Assembly: GCF_011927835.1 (NCBI RefSeq)
Contig: NZ_JAATJH010000006.1
Span: 3,583 to 67,582 of the forward strand
Length of the DNA: 64,000 bases
From: Neolewinella antarctica
GTDB lineage: Bacteria; Bacteroidota; Bacteroidia; Chitinophagales; Saprospiraceae
Reading direction: 5' to 3'
The notes beneath the pieces were generated by a model. The model did no database searches, had not been told where the DNA came from, and saw only the letters and a list, made by a program, of their open reading frames with translations. Shown piece by piece: positions 36,209 through 45,455 of the stretch (position 1 is its first letter; every line of letters starts with the position of its first letter). The translations under genes and the position numbers were made by a program.

Positions 36209-39200
36209 ATGAAGAAGACGTTACTACTTTTTGGCTTTGCGCTGGTGTTTCTCAATTTTACGTCCGTCCCCTACGCGCCCAACGCCGTGGCCGACGGTGG
36301 CGTAACGGACCCATCGCGCGCCGTGTTCGAGGCCCTCACCTTTGTGAAATCCCCGGTGCTTTACGCGGACAAGGGCGTGGTCGCGGGTGCAAAGAAAAAT
36401 ACGGGAAGAGCAGCGGCTACCAACCTACCGCCTACCACCTACCGCCTAGATACCCTCCCCCCAATACAGGACCGCCAAAGGGACTTCATCACCGACCCCA
36501 ACCGCAACGCCGTCGACCTGGCCGACCCCGCCGGCGTCACCCGCGAAGTAGAGTACGACCCCGAAAGCGGCACCTACATCGTCCGCGAACGCATGGGCGC
36601 CTTCGATTTTCGCCCACCCACCTACCTTACTTTCGAGGAATACCTCGAATACCAGAACCGCCAGCAGCGCGACCAGTACTTCAGGAACCTCGCCGGCCTG
36701 GGCAACCCCGAAGATGCCGTTAGCATCGGCGATCCACTGGCCGACATCGAGCTCGACCCCAACCTGATCAACAATCTTTTTGGTGGTACGGAGATCTCCA
36801 TCCAGCCCCAGGGTGGGGTGGACCTTAGCTTCGGCGCGAACTACCAGTTTCAGGACAACCCCTTCATCGTCGAGCAATTCCGGAGCAATACGATTTTTGA
36901 TTTCGACATGGACATCAACCTGAACGTCACCGGTCAGATCGGCGACAAGCTCAAGTTGAACACCAGCTACAACACCGGAGCCACCTTTAATTTTGATGAC
37001 CAGATCAACCTGGACTATAACTCGGAAGCCTTTTCCGACGACGACATCATCCGCAACATTGAAGCCGGTAACGTAAGCCTGCCCCTGAAGGGTACCCTAA
37101 TCGAGGGCGCGCAGTCCCTGTTCGGCATTAGTACCGAGCTCAAGTTCGGTCACCTCCGCGTGACGGCCATCGCTTCCCAGCAGCGGAGCGAGCGCGAGAA
37201 AGTGACCACCGAAGGCGGTAGCCAACTCGCCGAATTCCAGGTCTACGCCGATAGCTACGACGAGAACCGTCACTTTTTCATGAGCCACTTCAACCGCTCC
37301 GTTTATGAGGAAGCACTCCGGAACCTCCCCCAGATCAACAGTCTTTTTCACGCGGAAAACATGGAAGTCTGGATCACGAACGACCGGAACGAAGTCTTCG
37401 AAGTTCGCGACATCATCGCCTTTGCCGACCTTGCGGTTGCTAACCCTGAAAATCTTACGAACCCTAGTTCCGTCAACACTGACATAAGGGACCCACGCTA
37501 CGATCCACTCTGCCCCAGCGACGTCCGCCTGCCGGACAACGGAGCGAACAATCTGTACAGCAAACTCATCGCCGCCGAGGATGCCGTCCGCAATATCGAC
37601 CGGGCCGTTTCCACGCTCCAATCCGCCCGCTTCGGCCTGGAACAGATCCGGGACTTCGAAAAAGTATCGGCCCGTAAGCTTCAGCCCCGAGAATACACCG
37701 TGCACCCCGAGCTCGGCTTCATCTCGCTGAACATTAACGTGCAGCCGGACCAGGTAGTCGCCGTTTCCTACCGCTACAAGTACAACGGCAACGTGTTCCG
37801 CGTCGGTGAGCTGTCCGTCAACACCGAGAATGCTTCCGGCGTGCTACCCGGTCAGGGGCAGGCCGGCCAGCCGGGCCAACCAGGCCAGCCGCAGGACTCC
37901 AGCACGTTCGCCAACAAAGTGCTCATCACCAAGATGCTCAAATCCTCCACCCAGCGGGTCGGGGAGCCTTCCTGGGATTTGATGATGAAGAATGTCTACT
38001 CCATCGGTGCCTACCAGGTGAACCAGGAGGACTTCCGGTTGGATATTCAGTACGAAGACCCGGGGGAGGGCTTCAAGCGCTTTTTGCCGGTCCCCGTTAG
38101 GCCTACGCTTAATGCCGTTGACCCGGTGCCCGGCGTCCCCCTCATTCGGGCGCTAAACCTGGACCGCCTGAACACCCAGAACGACCCCATTCCGGACGGA
38201 ATTTTTGACTTCGTTCCGGGCATCACGATCGACCCGACTTCGGGCCGCATCTATTTCCCCGTGTTGGAGCCCTTCGGTAGCGACCTGGCCGAGCGGCTGG
38301 CACCCGAGGACCGGGCCCGCTTCGTCTACCAGGAGCTGTACGATTCGACGATCTTCCAGGCGCGGGAATTCCCCGAAAAGAACCGTTTTGCCATCCGGGG
38401 TTCTTATAAATCAGCCGTGCAATCCGAGATTAGCCTCGGTGCTTTCAACATCCCCCCGGGCTCCGTCCGCGTAACGGCGGGTGGAGCTTTACTCGTGGAG
38501 GGGCGGGACTATTCCGTTGACTATTCCACCGGCCGCGTGCGGATTCTGAACGATGCCCTCCTGACTTCCGGCGTGCCGATCGACGTCAGCTTTGAGGACA
38601 ATACGATCTTCAGCCTACAGACCAAGACGATGATCGGGCTGCGGGCGGATTACGAAGTGAATAGCAACCTGAGCGTCGGCGGTACGTACATGAAGCTTTT
38701 CGAGCGGCCCTTCACGCAGAAGGTCAATCTGGGGGAAGACCCCATTAACAACACCATTTACGGGCTGGACGCCACCTTCCAGCGGGAATCCGGCTTCCTC
38801 ACCCGAATGGTGGATAAACTACCTTTCTACAGCACGACCGCCCCTTCGAGCATTAGCCTGACGGCGGAAACGGCCTGGCTCCGCCCCGGTCACAGCAACG
38901 CGATCAACAACAGCCGCAACGACAAATCCGGCATCGTCTACCTCGATGACTTCGAGGGCACGGCCAGCCCGATCGACCTGATGGTCCCGGTGCAGCGCTG
39001 GTACCTGTCGTCCATTCCCAAAAACGACGCGGCTAACAACAACCCGCTCTTCCCCGAGGGCGACCGGCGCGACCTGGTGGCGGGGGCTAACCGGGCGAAG
39101 TTGAACTGGTTCCGGGTAGAACCGCGGGCCCGTGAGCTCGACGGCATCAACGCCGACGGTGGCGTCTACGGAAGCGCCGTCCCCCAGCAGGAGGTGTTCC

Positions 39201-42200
39201 CGAACGTCGACATCCCCATCGCGCTGCGGCAGCGTAACCCGTTTACGACCTTCGACGTGGTCTACAACCCCGGCCTGCGCGGTCCTTACAACTTCGACAC
39301 ACCGAACGGTACGCCTGGCCTGACGCGCGGGGTCTTCCTCGAGAATGACCCCCTCAACCCCGTCAAGCTAGCCGCGCCCGAAACGCGGTGGGCCGGCATC
39401 ATGCGGGAGATGACGACGCCGGATTTCCAGTCTGCCAACATCGAGTTCGTCGAGTTCTGGATGCTTTCTCCGTTTCTGGACGGGGAAAACGCCCGTCTGG
39501 CCGCCGACAATGGTGACCAAAAACAGGGTACGCTCTACCTTAACTTCGGTAACGTGAGTGAAGACATCCTCCCCGACAGCCGTAAGTTCTTCGAGAACGG
39601 ACTACCCGGCCCGGTCAACCCCAACCGGCCGGTCGACAACACGGTCTGGTCGCGCGTCCCCGTTTCCCAGCAGATCACGCGGGGTTTCGATAACGATCCG
39701 GAAACACGCGCGCTGCAGGACGTTGGCCTGGATGGCTCCAACGACGCGGCGGAAGTCACCAAATTTGCGGACTACCTGACAAACTTCGACGGCCTCAACG
39801 AAGGCGGTCGCCAAGCCCTGCTACGGGACCCGGCCAACGACAACTTTTCTTACTACAACGACGAGCGCTACGACGGAGTTAACGACCTGCTTACCCGTTT
39901 CCAGGGGTGGAACGGTATGGAGGGCAACAGCGCCGCGAACACCGACACCCGTAGCAACACCCGTGAGAGCACGACGAACCTCCCCGACGCGGAAGACCTC
40001 AACCAGGATAACACGCTGAACGAGGCGGAAAGCTACTTCCAGTACGAAATCCCTTTCGTCCGTAGCCGCAGCAACCCCCGGGAGTTCGACACCGACGAGA
40101 CGCCCTACATCACCGACCAGGTCGAGGCACCGAATGGCCGGCTCTGGTACCGCTTCCGCGTACCGTTGAACGATGACCAGCGCGTAGCCGTCGGGGGCAT
40201 TCAGGATTTCCGGTCCATCCGCTTCATGCGTATGTACCTCAAAGATTTCGAAGCCACGACCGTGCTTCGTTTTGCCGAGTTCGAGCTCGTCCGCAACAGC
40301 TGGCGCCGCTACAACCGGGATTTTCGCGATACCCCGCCCCAGATCGGTGGTGAGGACAATACGGAGTTCAACGTCGACGCCATCAACATCGAGGAGAACT
40401 CCTCGCGGGAGCCCTTTAATTACGTGCTGCCCAGCGGCATCCGCCGCGAGCAGAGTTTGGGCGCCATCAATACGCTTCAGAACGAGCAGTCGCTGGTCCT
40501 CAAAGTACAGAACCTCCTGCCGAGCGACCGGCGGGCGGTGTTCAAGTACACGGATACCGACCTGCGGGTGTACGACGAGCTGAAGATGTTCGTCCACGCC
40601 GAGGCGCTTGGGGAAAGCCGGTTCGAGCGACCGAGGGACGGACAGTTAAAACTATTCATGCGGCTGGGTTCTGACTTCGAGCAGAACTACTACGAGTACG
40701 AAGTGCCCCTCCGCCTGTCGGACACTACGGGTCTCGTGGGCCTCAACACCAACTCCACCGAGTACGCCGACTCCGTGTGGCTGGCCGTCAACGAAGTCGA
40801 CCTACCGCTGGATTTGCTCCGGGAATTGAAGCTCGACCGTAACCAGCAGGGCGTATCCATCACCGAGACTTACAGTACGACGTTTAATCCCAAGCCCGAT
40901 AACGACGACATTAACACTACGCACACCATCCGCGTAAAGGGCAACCCGAACCTGGGTTTCGTCAAAGTTTTCATGATTGGCGTAAAGCACGAAGACGACC
41001 TGAACACTAACGGCGTGAGCGCGGAAATCTGGGTGAACGAACTCCGGCTGGAGGGGCTGGACGAGCGTGGCGGCGTGGCGGCCATCGCCCGGGCGGACAT
41101 TCAGCTGGCGGACCTCGGTACGCTCACCGCGGCGGTTAACCACAGCAGTATCGGCTTCGGTCAGTTGGATAACTCCGTCACCGAACGAAGCCGGGAAAGC
41201 ACCACCGGTTATGACCTGGCGGCCAACATCAGCGTAGACCGTTTTTTCCCGCAGACCTGGGGCTTGCAGTTGCCGGTGTATTTGCAGCACAGCAAAACCG
41301 TGTCCACGCCCGAGTACGACCCTTACGATCTGGACATCCGGGTGAAGGAGAAAACCGCGGCGGCGGACGACCGGCAGACGCGGGACTCGATCCGGGAACA
41401 GGCCCAGGAGATCAACACGATCTCGGCGGTCAACTTCAACAACATCCGCATCGCGCCGGCGGGCATCAGCCCTAAGAACCCCCTCAATCCGGCCAACGTG
41501 AGCGTGAGCTACGGCTACACGAAAACGGAACGGTCCGACCCCTTCATCGAGCAGGAACTCATCAAGGATTATACCGGGGCGATCGATTATACCTATTCCC
41601 GGGGTCGGGGCGGCAGTCTGGAGCCCTTCAAGGGCATCGAGAGTAAGTACTTGCGCCTCATCAAGGAGATCAACCTGAACCCACTGCCGAACACCTTTTC
41701 GTTCACGAACGTGCTCGACCGGAGTTTTGCGACTACTCGCTACCGGTTTGCGGGGGTGGAGGAGGAGTTCAACACCTTTTACAACAAGCGTTTTACCTGG
41801 ACGCGGGCGTACGACCTGCGCTGGGACCTGACGCGGTCGCTCAAACTCGGCTACAACGCCAACATGGCCACCACGATCGACGAGATCAACGAGAGTGACT
41901 TCGTCGGTAACCCGGAACGGGACCAGACGGCAAGAGACGTCATCTGGGAAGGCCTACAGAACGGGGGGCGGCCGAAGCTCTACACGCAGGGTGTCAACGC
42001 CAGCTACCAGCTTCCGCTGCGGTATATTCCGTTTCTGGATTTTCTCGACGTGCGCGCCAATTACCTCGGTAACTATTCCTGGAACGCCGCGCCGCTGTCG
42101 CTGCGTGATGGGGATGAGATACCGGGGGGGAGCAGCCTCGGTAACTTGATCCAGAACAGCCAGACGCGCCAACTGACGGCCAACCTGAACTTCGAGAAAT

Positions 42201-43867
42201 TTTACGACCAGTTCGCAATCTTGAAGAGCATCAACCGGCCCCAGCGCCGTGGCCGTAACCCAAAACCCCGCACCCGCGACAGCGCCAAAACCGAAGAAGC
42301 GGAGGGCGACGACAAGAAGAAAAAGAAAAAGAAGAAAAATTCCGAACCCAGTGCCGCCACCCGGGCCATCCTCCGGCCACTGATGGCGCTACGGAGCGTG
42401 CGCGGAAACTACTCCGAGGACTTCCGGACGGTCATCCCCGGCTTCCTACCCGAGCCCAATTTCTTCGGCCTTTCGGATGGCTTCAGTTCCCCCGGCTGGG
42501 GCTTCGTTGCCGGCCTGCAACCCAACATCCGTGAGCTCGACGTGGCCGACCGGCGCGGCCCGGACGATTTCCTGTATAACCTCGCCAACGAGGGTAACAT
42601 CTCGATTAACCCACTCCTTAGCCAGGACGTGATTCAGAACTACACCAGGGAATGGGACGGCAGCGCGACGATCGAGCCCTTCCGGGATTTCCGTCTGGAG
42701 CTGACGATAAACCGCTCCTTCAGTCAGAATTATACGGAGACCTTTAAGATCAATTCGAAGGACGTGGGTGCGCCCTTCGAGCACGCGATCCCCGTGCGGG
42801 ACGGTGCCCTGACGTTCTCCAACGGTGGCGCCAGTAGCCTGTTTAATCAGGACACGACTTCCCTCAACGCGCTGTTTGAAGAATTCGACAACAATCGCCT
42901 GATCGTTTCCCAGCGACTGGGCGACGGCCGCCTGCACTCCGACGAAGAACTAGCCGAACAGGGTTATTCATTCGGCTACGGACCCAACCAGCAGAATGTA
43001 TTACTGACCGCCTTCCTCGCCGCCTACCGCGGGGAAGACGCCGCGACGGCTAACTTGGATCCCTTCGACCTCAAGGCCAGCCCGAACTGGCGCCTGACCT
43101 ACAACGGACTCGATAAAATCGGTAAGCTCAGCGAAATATTTCGCCGGATCAACATCACTCACGGCTACCAATCGAGCTTCTCGATCAGTAGTTACGGTAC
43201 CAGCCTCGACTACCTGGCCGCCATTACGGAACTTTCGAACCCGGACCTGAGCGAAGGCTACGATACCGTCGGCCTGAACTTCTTCCCCCGCATCGAAATT
43301 CCCAATATTTCCGAATCGAAGAGCTTCGCACCGCTGATCTCCATTGAAGCGGAGTTGCAAAACGGCCTTAGCTTCAACTTCGCCTACCAGCTCACGGATA
43401 ACCGGAGCCTCAACATTGTTTCCAAGCTGCAAAGTGAGCAGGTTTCTAAAGAAATAGTGGGTGGTTTCGGCATCGTCCTGGAGGGCATCGAGATCGGGTT
43501 TCTCCAGGGAGGCCGCAACAAGCGGCGGGCCCGTTCCGACGGGGAAGCGGGTGACAACGTCACGCGGGGTGCGGGGCGGGGCAACAGTCGCTCCGGTGGC
43601 CGCCTGAACATCAGCGACATGGACATCCAACTGAACTTCAGTATCCGGGACGGCAAGACGTACGCAACGCGCCTCAACCCGCAAATCCGGGAGATCGTGG
43701 AAGGTAGCCGCGTGTTCAGCTTCGCGCCCTCCGTGGAGTACCAGGTCAACAACCTGCTCGGGCTGCGCGCCTTTTTCGATTACCGCAAGACGACGCCGTT
43801 CAACCCCCTCGGGTTCCCGCAGACGGCGGCTAGCGGTGGGGTGGTGGTTCGCTTTCAGCTTAATTAG
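36209..43867 (+). CDS. sprA: Cell surface protein SprA (T9SS outer-membrane translocon)
   Basis: 2552 aa from ATG at 36209 (MKKTLLLFGFALVFLNF, signal peptide). SprA forms the very large 36-stranded barrel through which T9SS cargo leaves the outer membrane. Seen here: EYLEYQNRQQRDQYF in the N-terminal part, the repeated SprA_N-type barrel regions (GANYQFQDNPFIVEQFR; LNVTGQIGDKLKLNTSYNT), KSGIVYLDDFEGTASPIDL, EIWVNELRLEGLDERGG, and a C-terminal barrel strand ending VVRFQLN. Two features are odd. Near residues 55-80 the reading frame crosses a GC motif and a CTACCGC array (36374-36448). Near residues 2020-2045 a second GC motif is followed by eight Lys in a row, probably a periplasm-exposed insert. 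Confidence 0.97.
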   Translation: MKKTLLLFGFALVFLNFTSVPYAPNAVADGGVTDPSRAVFEALTFVKSPVLYADKGVVAGAKKNTGRAAATNLPPTTYRLDTLPPIQDRQRDFITDPNRNAVDLADPAGVTREVEYDPESGTYIVRERMGAFDFRPPTYLTFEEYLEYQNRQQRDQYFRNLAGLGNPEDAVSIGDPLADIELDPNLINNLFGGTEISIQPQGGVDLSFGANYQFQDNPFIVEQFRSNTIFDFDMDINLNVTGQIGDKLKLNTSYNTGATFNFDDQINLDYNSEAFSDDDIIRNIEAGNVSLPLKGTLIEGAQSLFGISTELKFGHLRVTAIASQQRSEREKVTTEGGSQLAEFQVYADSYDENRHFFMSHFNRSVYEEALRNLPQINSLFHAENMEVWITNDRNEVFEVRDIIAFADLAVANPENLTNPSSVNTDIRDPRYDPLCPSDVRLPDNGANNLYSKLIAAEDAVRNIDRAVSTLQSARFGLEQIRDFEKVSARKLQPREYTVHPELGFISLNINVQPDQVVAVSYRYKYNGNVFRVGELSVNTENASGVLPGQGQAGQPGQPGQPQDSSTFANKVLITKMLKSSTQRVGEPSWDLMMKNVYSIGAYQVNQEDFRLDIQYEDPGEGFKRFLPVPVRPTLNAVDPVPGVPLIRALNLDRLNTQNDPIPDGIFDFVPGITIDPTSGRIYFPVLEPFGSDLAERLAPEDRARFVYQELYDSTIFQAREFPEKNRFAIRGSYKSAVQSEISLGAFNIPPGSVRVTAGGALLVEGRDYSVDYSTGRVRILNDALLTSGVPIDVSFEDNTIFSLQTKTMIGLRADYEVNSNLSVGGTYMKLFERPFTQKVNLGEDPINNTIYGLDATFQRESGFLTRMVDKLPFYSTTAPSSISLTAETAWLRPGHSNAINNSRNDKSGIVYLDDFEGTASPIDLMVPVQRWYLSSIPKNDAANNNPLFPEGDRRDLVAGANRAKLNWFRVEPRARELDGINADGGVYGSAVPQQEVFPNVDIPIALRQRNPFTTFDVVYNPGLRGPYNFDTPNGTPGLTRGVFLENDPLNPVKLAAPETRWAGIMREMTTPDFQSANIEFVEFWMLSPFLDGENARLAADNGDQKQGTLYLNFGNVSEDILPDSRKFFENGLPGPVNPNRPVDNTVWSRVPVSQQITRGFDNDPETRALQDVGLDGSNDAAEVTKFADYLTNFDGLNEGGRQALLRDPANDNFSYYNDERYDGVNDLLTRFQGWNGMEGNSAANTDTRSNTRESTTNLPDAEDLNQDNTLNEAESYFQYEIPFVRSRSNPREFDTDETPYITDQVEAPNGRLWYRFRVPLNDDQRVAVGGIQDFRSIRFMRMYLKDFEATTVLRFAEFELVRNSWRRYNRDFRDTPPQIGGEDNTEFNVDAINIEENSSREPFNYVLPSGIRREQSLGAINTLQNEQSLVLKVQNLLPSDRRAVFKYTDTDLRVYDELKMFVHAEALGESRFERPRDGQLKLFMRLGSDFEQNYYEYEVPLRLSDTTGLVGLNTNSTEYADSVWLAVNEVDLPLDLLRELKLDRNQQGVSITETYSTTFNPKPDNDDINTTHTIRVKGNPNLGFVKVFMIGVKHEDDLNTNGVSAEIWVNELRLEGLDERGGVAAIARADIQLADLGTLTAAVNHSSIGFGQLDNSVTERSRESTTGYDLAANISVDRFFPQTWGLQLPVYLQHSKTVSTPEYDPYDLDIRVKEKTAAADDRQTRDSIREQAQEINTISAVNFNNIRIAPAGISPKNPLNPANVSVSYGYTKTERSDPFIEQELIKDYTGAIDYTYSRGRGGSLEPFKGIESKYLRLIKEINLNPLPNTFSFTNVLDRSFATTRYRFAGVEEEFNTFYNKRFTWTRAYDLRWDLTRSLKLGYNANMATTIDEINESDFVGNPERDQTARDVIWEGLQNGGRPKLYTQGVNASYQLPLRYIPFLDFLDVRANYLGNYSWNAAPLSLRDGDEIPGGSSLGNLIQNSQTRQLTANLNFEKFYDQFAILKSINRPQRRGRNPKPRTRDSAKTEEAEGDDKKKKKKKKNSEPSAATRAILRPLMALRSVRGNYSEDFRTVIPGFLPEPNFFGLSDGFSSPGWGFVAGLQPNIRELDVADRRGPDDFLYNLANEGNISINPLLSQDVIQNYTREWDGSATIEPFRDFRLELTINRSFSQNYTETFKINSKDVGAPFEHAIPVRDGALTFSNGGASSLFNQDTTSLNALFEEFDNNRLIVSQRLGDGRLHSDEELAEQGYSFGYGPNQQNVLLTAFLAAYRGEDAATANLDPFDLKASPNWRLTYNGLDKIGKLSEIFRRINITHGYQSSFSISSYGTSLDYLAAITELSNPDLSEGYDTVGLNFFPRIEIPNISESKSFAPLISIEAELQNGLSFNFAYQLTDNRSLNIVSKLQSEQVSKEIVGGFGIVLEGIEIGFLQGGRNKRRARSDGEAGDNVTRGAGRGNSRSGGRLNISDMDIQLNFSIRDGKTYATRLNPQIREIVEGSRVFSFAPSVEYQVNNLLGLRAFFDYRKTTPFNPLGFPQTAASGGVVVRFQLN
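36374..36390 (+). repeat. 17-nt GC motif copy inside sprA
   Basis: GGCGTGGTCGCGGGTGC read in frame as GVVAGA, followed by AAAGAAA. It is 33 nt before a CTACCGC array, also in frame. Confidence 0.8.
36424..36448 (+). repeat. CTACCGC array inside sprA
   Basis: CCTACCGCCTACCACCTACCGCCTA translated as NLPPTTYRL in the N-terminal, probably flexible, part of SprA. Confidence 0.75.
42270..42286 (-). repeat. 17-nt GC motif copy inside sprA (one mismatch)
   Basis: GCACCCGCGACAGCGCC read in frame as RTRDSA, preceded by AAAACCCC as at 4475. It lies just before the poly-Lys stretch. Confidence 0.75.
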
Positions 43868-43873
43868 GAAGAA

Positions 43874-44033
43874 TTAGGCGGTAGGCTGGTAGGCGGTAGG
43901 AAGAATTAGGCGGTAGGCTTGTAGGCGGTAGGTTCTAGCCACAGTATCTACCGCCTACCGCCTACCAGCCTACCAGCCTACCAGCCTACCGCCTACCGCC
44001 TACCAGCCTACCGCCTACCTTCCCTACCGCCTA
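43874..44033. repeat. Large inverted CTACCGC/GCGGTAG array downstream of sprA
   Basis: The left arm (43874-43934) carries GGCGGTAGG-type units and the right arm (43949-44033) about ten CTACCGC/CTACCAG units in the opposite sense, so the transcript can fold into a long hairpin. It fills most of the gap between sprA and the reductase gene, is likely to act as a terminator, and should be length-variable. Confidence 0.8.
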
Positions 44034-44134
44034 ACCTCCCTAGTCCCCCAAAAGTCATATTTAAGCCGGGAACAGAACCCAGACCGGGAAAAACCCCTTC
44101 CCCTTGCAGACCTTTGTGTCGCGAAAGAACCAGC

Positions 44135-45250
44135 ATGAGCCAACCTACTTTTTATTCCCTTCCCGTCGCTTCCATCACCCCGGAAACCGATAGCGCCGCC
44201 ACCGTTGCCTTCGACGTCCCCGAGGAACTCGCCGACCAGTTTGCATACAAAGCCGGGCAGTACCTGACGCTGAAGTTTACCGTCAACGGCAAGGAAGAGC
44301 GCCGCGCGTACAGCATGTGTTCCGCGCCGCACGAGGACGAGATCGCCGTGACGGTCAAACGCGTGCGGGGTGGGGTAGTGAGTAACTACATCGCCGATCA
44401 ACTAAAAGCGGGGGATACCGTGGAAGTGATGCCGCCCCAGGGACGCTTCCTGGTGGACACGGACCACGCCCGCCGCCGCGAATATTTCCTGTTCGGCGCC
44501 GGCAGTGGCATCACACCGTTGATGTCGATTCTGCAGTCCGTGCTGGAGCGGGAGCCGCAGTCGAAAGTGCACCTGTTTTACGGTAATCGGGACGAGAAGA
44601 ACATCATCTTTGAGAAAAAACTCGAGTCGCTGCAGGAGCGCTACGAAGGGCAGCTAGAAGTGGAACACACGCTGTCCCGGCCGGAGAAATTTAAGCAGAG
44701 CGGTCTGCGGGGGCTGTTCTCGCGCGGGAAGCCGCAGTGGCGCGGCGCGACGGGGCGAATCAGCATCAAGGCCGTTCAGGAATTCATGCAACGCCACCCG
44801 GCGCTGGTGGAAGACCGAGCGTACTACATCTGCGGCCCCGGTCAGATGATCGACGACGTGGAGCAAGCCCTGTTGGGCCTCGGCGTACTGAAAAAGCACG
44901 TGCACACGGAGCGCTTCGCCAGTGCGAGCAGCACTAAGGCCAAGGCACCCGTGAGTGGCGAGGTGGTAGCGGCCACGGTAACGGCCAAAATCAGTGGTAA
45001 GGAACACGTCGTTGACCTTAAACCGGGACAAACGATTCTCGACGCGCTGCTGGAAAATGGATCGCAGCCGCCCTATAGCTGCCTGGCCGGTGCGTGTAGC
45101 ACCTGCATCGCCAAAGTCAATAAAGGTGGCGTCAAGATGGAAGTCTGCTTTGCGCTCGACGACGATGAGGTAGCCAACGGCTTCGTGCTCACGTGCCAGT
45201 CGCACGCGACGACGGCCGAGGTGTACGTGGACTTCGATGCGGCGGAATAA
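44135..45250 (+). CDS. Ferredoxin-NADP reductase-type oxidoreductase (PaaE-like) with 2Fe-2S domain
   Basis: 371 aa from ATG at 44135 (MSQPTFYSLPV). FAD-binding barrel (residues 1-105, RRAYSMCSAPHED), NAD(P)-binding domain (GAGSGITPLMSIL; CGPGQMIDDV) and a plant-type 2Fe-2S ferredoxin at the C-terminus (YSCLAGACSTCIAKV plus a distal CQS cysteine). The PaaE family passes electrons from NADPH to a di-iron oxygenase. Such a reductase could serve the AlkB-type enzyme or phenylacetyl-CoA epoxidase, but no oxygenase is adjacent. Cytoplasmic. Confidence 0.9.
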   Translation: MSQPTFYSLPVASITPETDSAATVAFDVPEELADQFAYKAGQYLTLKFTVNGKEERRAYSMCSAPHEDEIAVTVKRVRGGVVSNYIADQLKAGDTVEVMPPQGRFLVDTDHARRREYFLFGAGSGITPLMSILQSVLEREPQSKVHLFYGNRDEKNIIFEKKLESLQERYEGQLEVEHTLSRPEKFKQSGLRGLFSRGKPQWRGATGRISIKAVQEFMQRHPALVEDRAYYICGPGQMIDDVEQALLGLGVLKKHVHTERFASASSTKAKAPVSGEVVAATVTAKISGKEHVVDLKPGQTILDALLENGSQPPYSCLAGACSTCIAKVNKGGVKMEVCFALDDDEVANGFVLTCQSHATTAEVYVDFDAAE

Positions 45251-45455
45251 GATTTCGCACGGCATAGTCCGGGTTGGTCTTGCCAAGCCATCCTCTCCCC
45301 CGGCCCCTCTCCGAAGGTAGAGGGGGGACGCGATAGCCGTTGGAGCAAGAAAGAAGTGATAACAAATTTATCCAAGTACTTAATTACTTCGCTCGTTTCC
45401 GCGCGGTAAGGTTACTATCCGTATCTTTTACCGTCAAACGGATAAAGCTTCGGTC

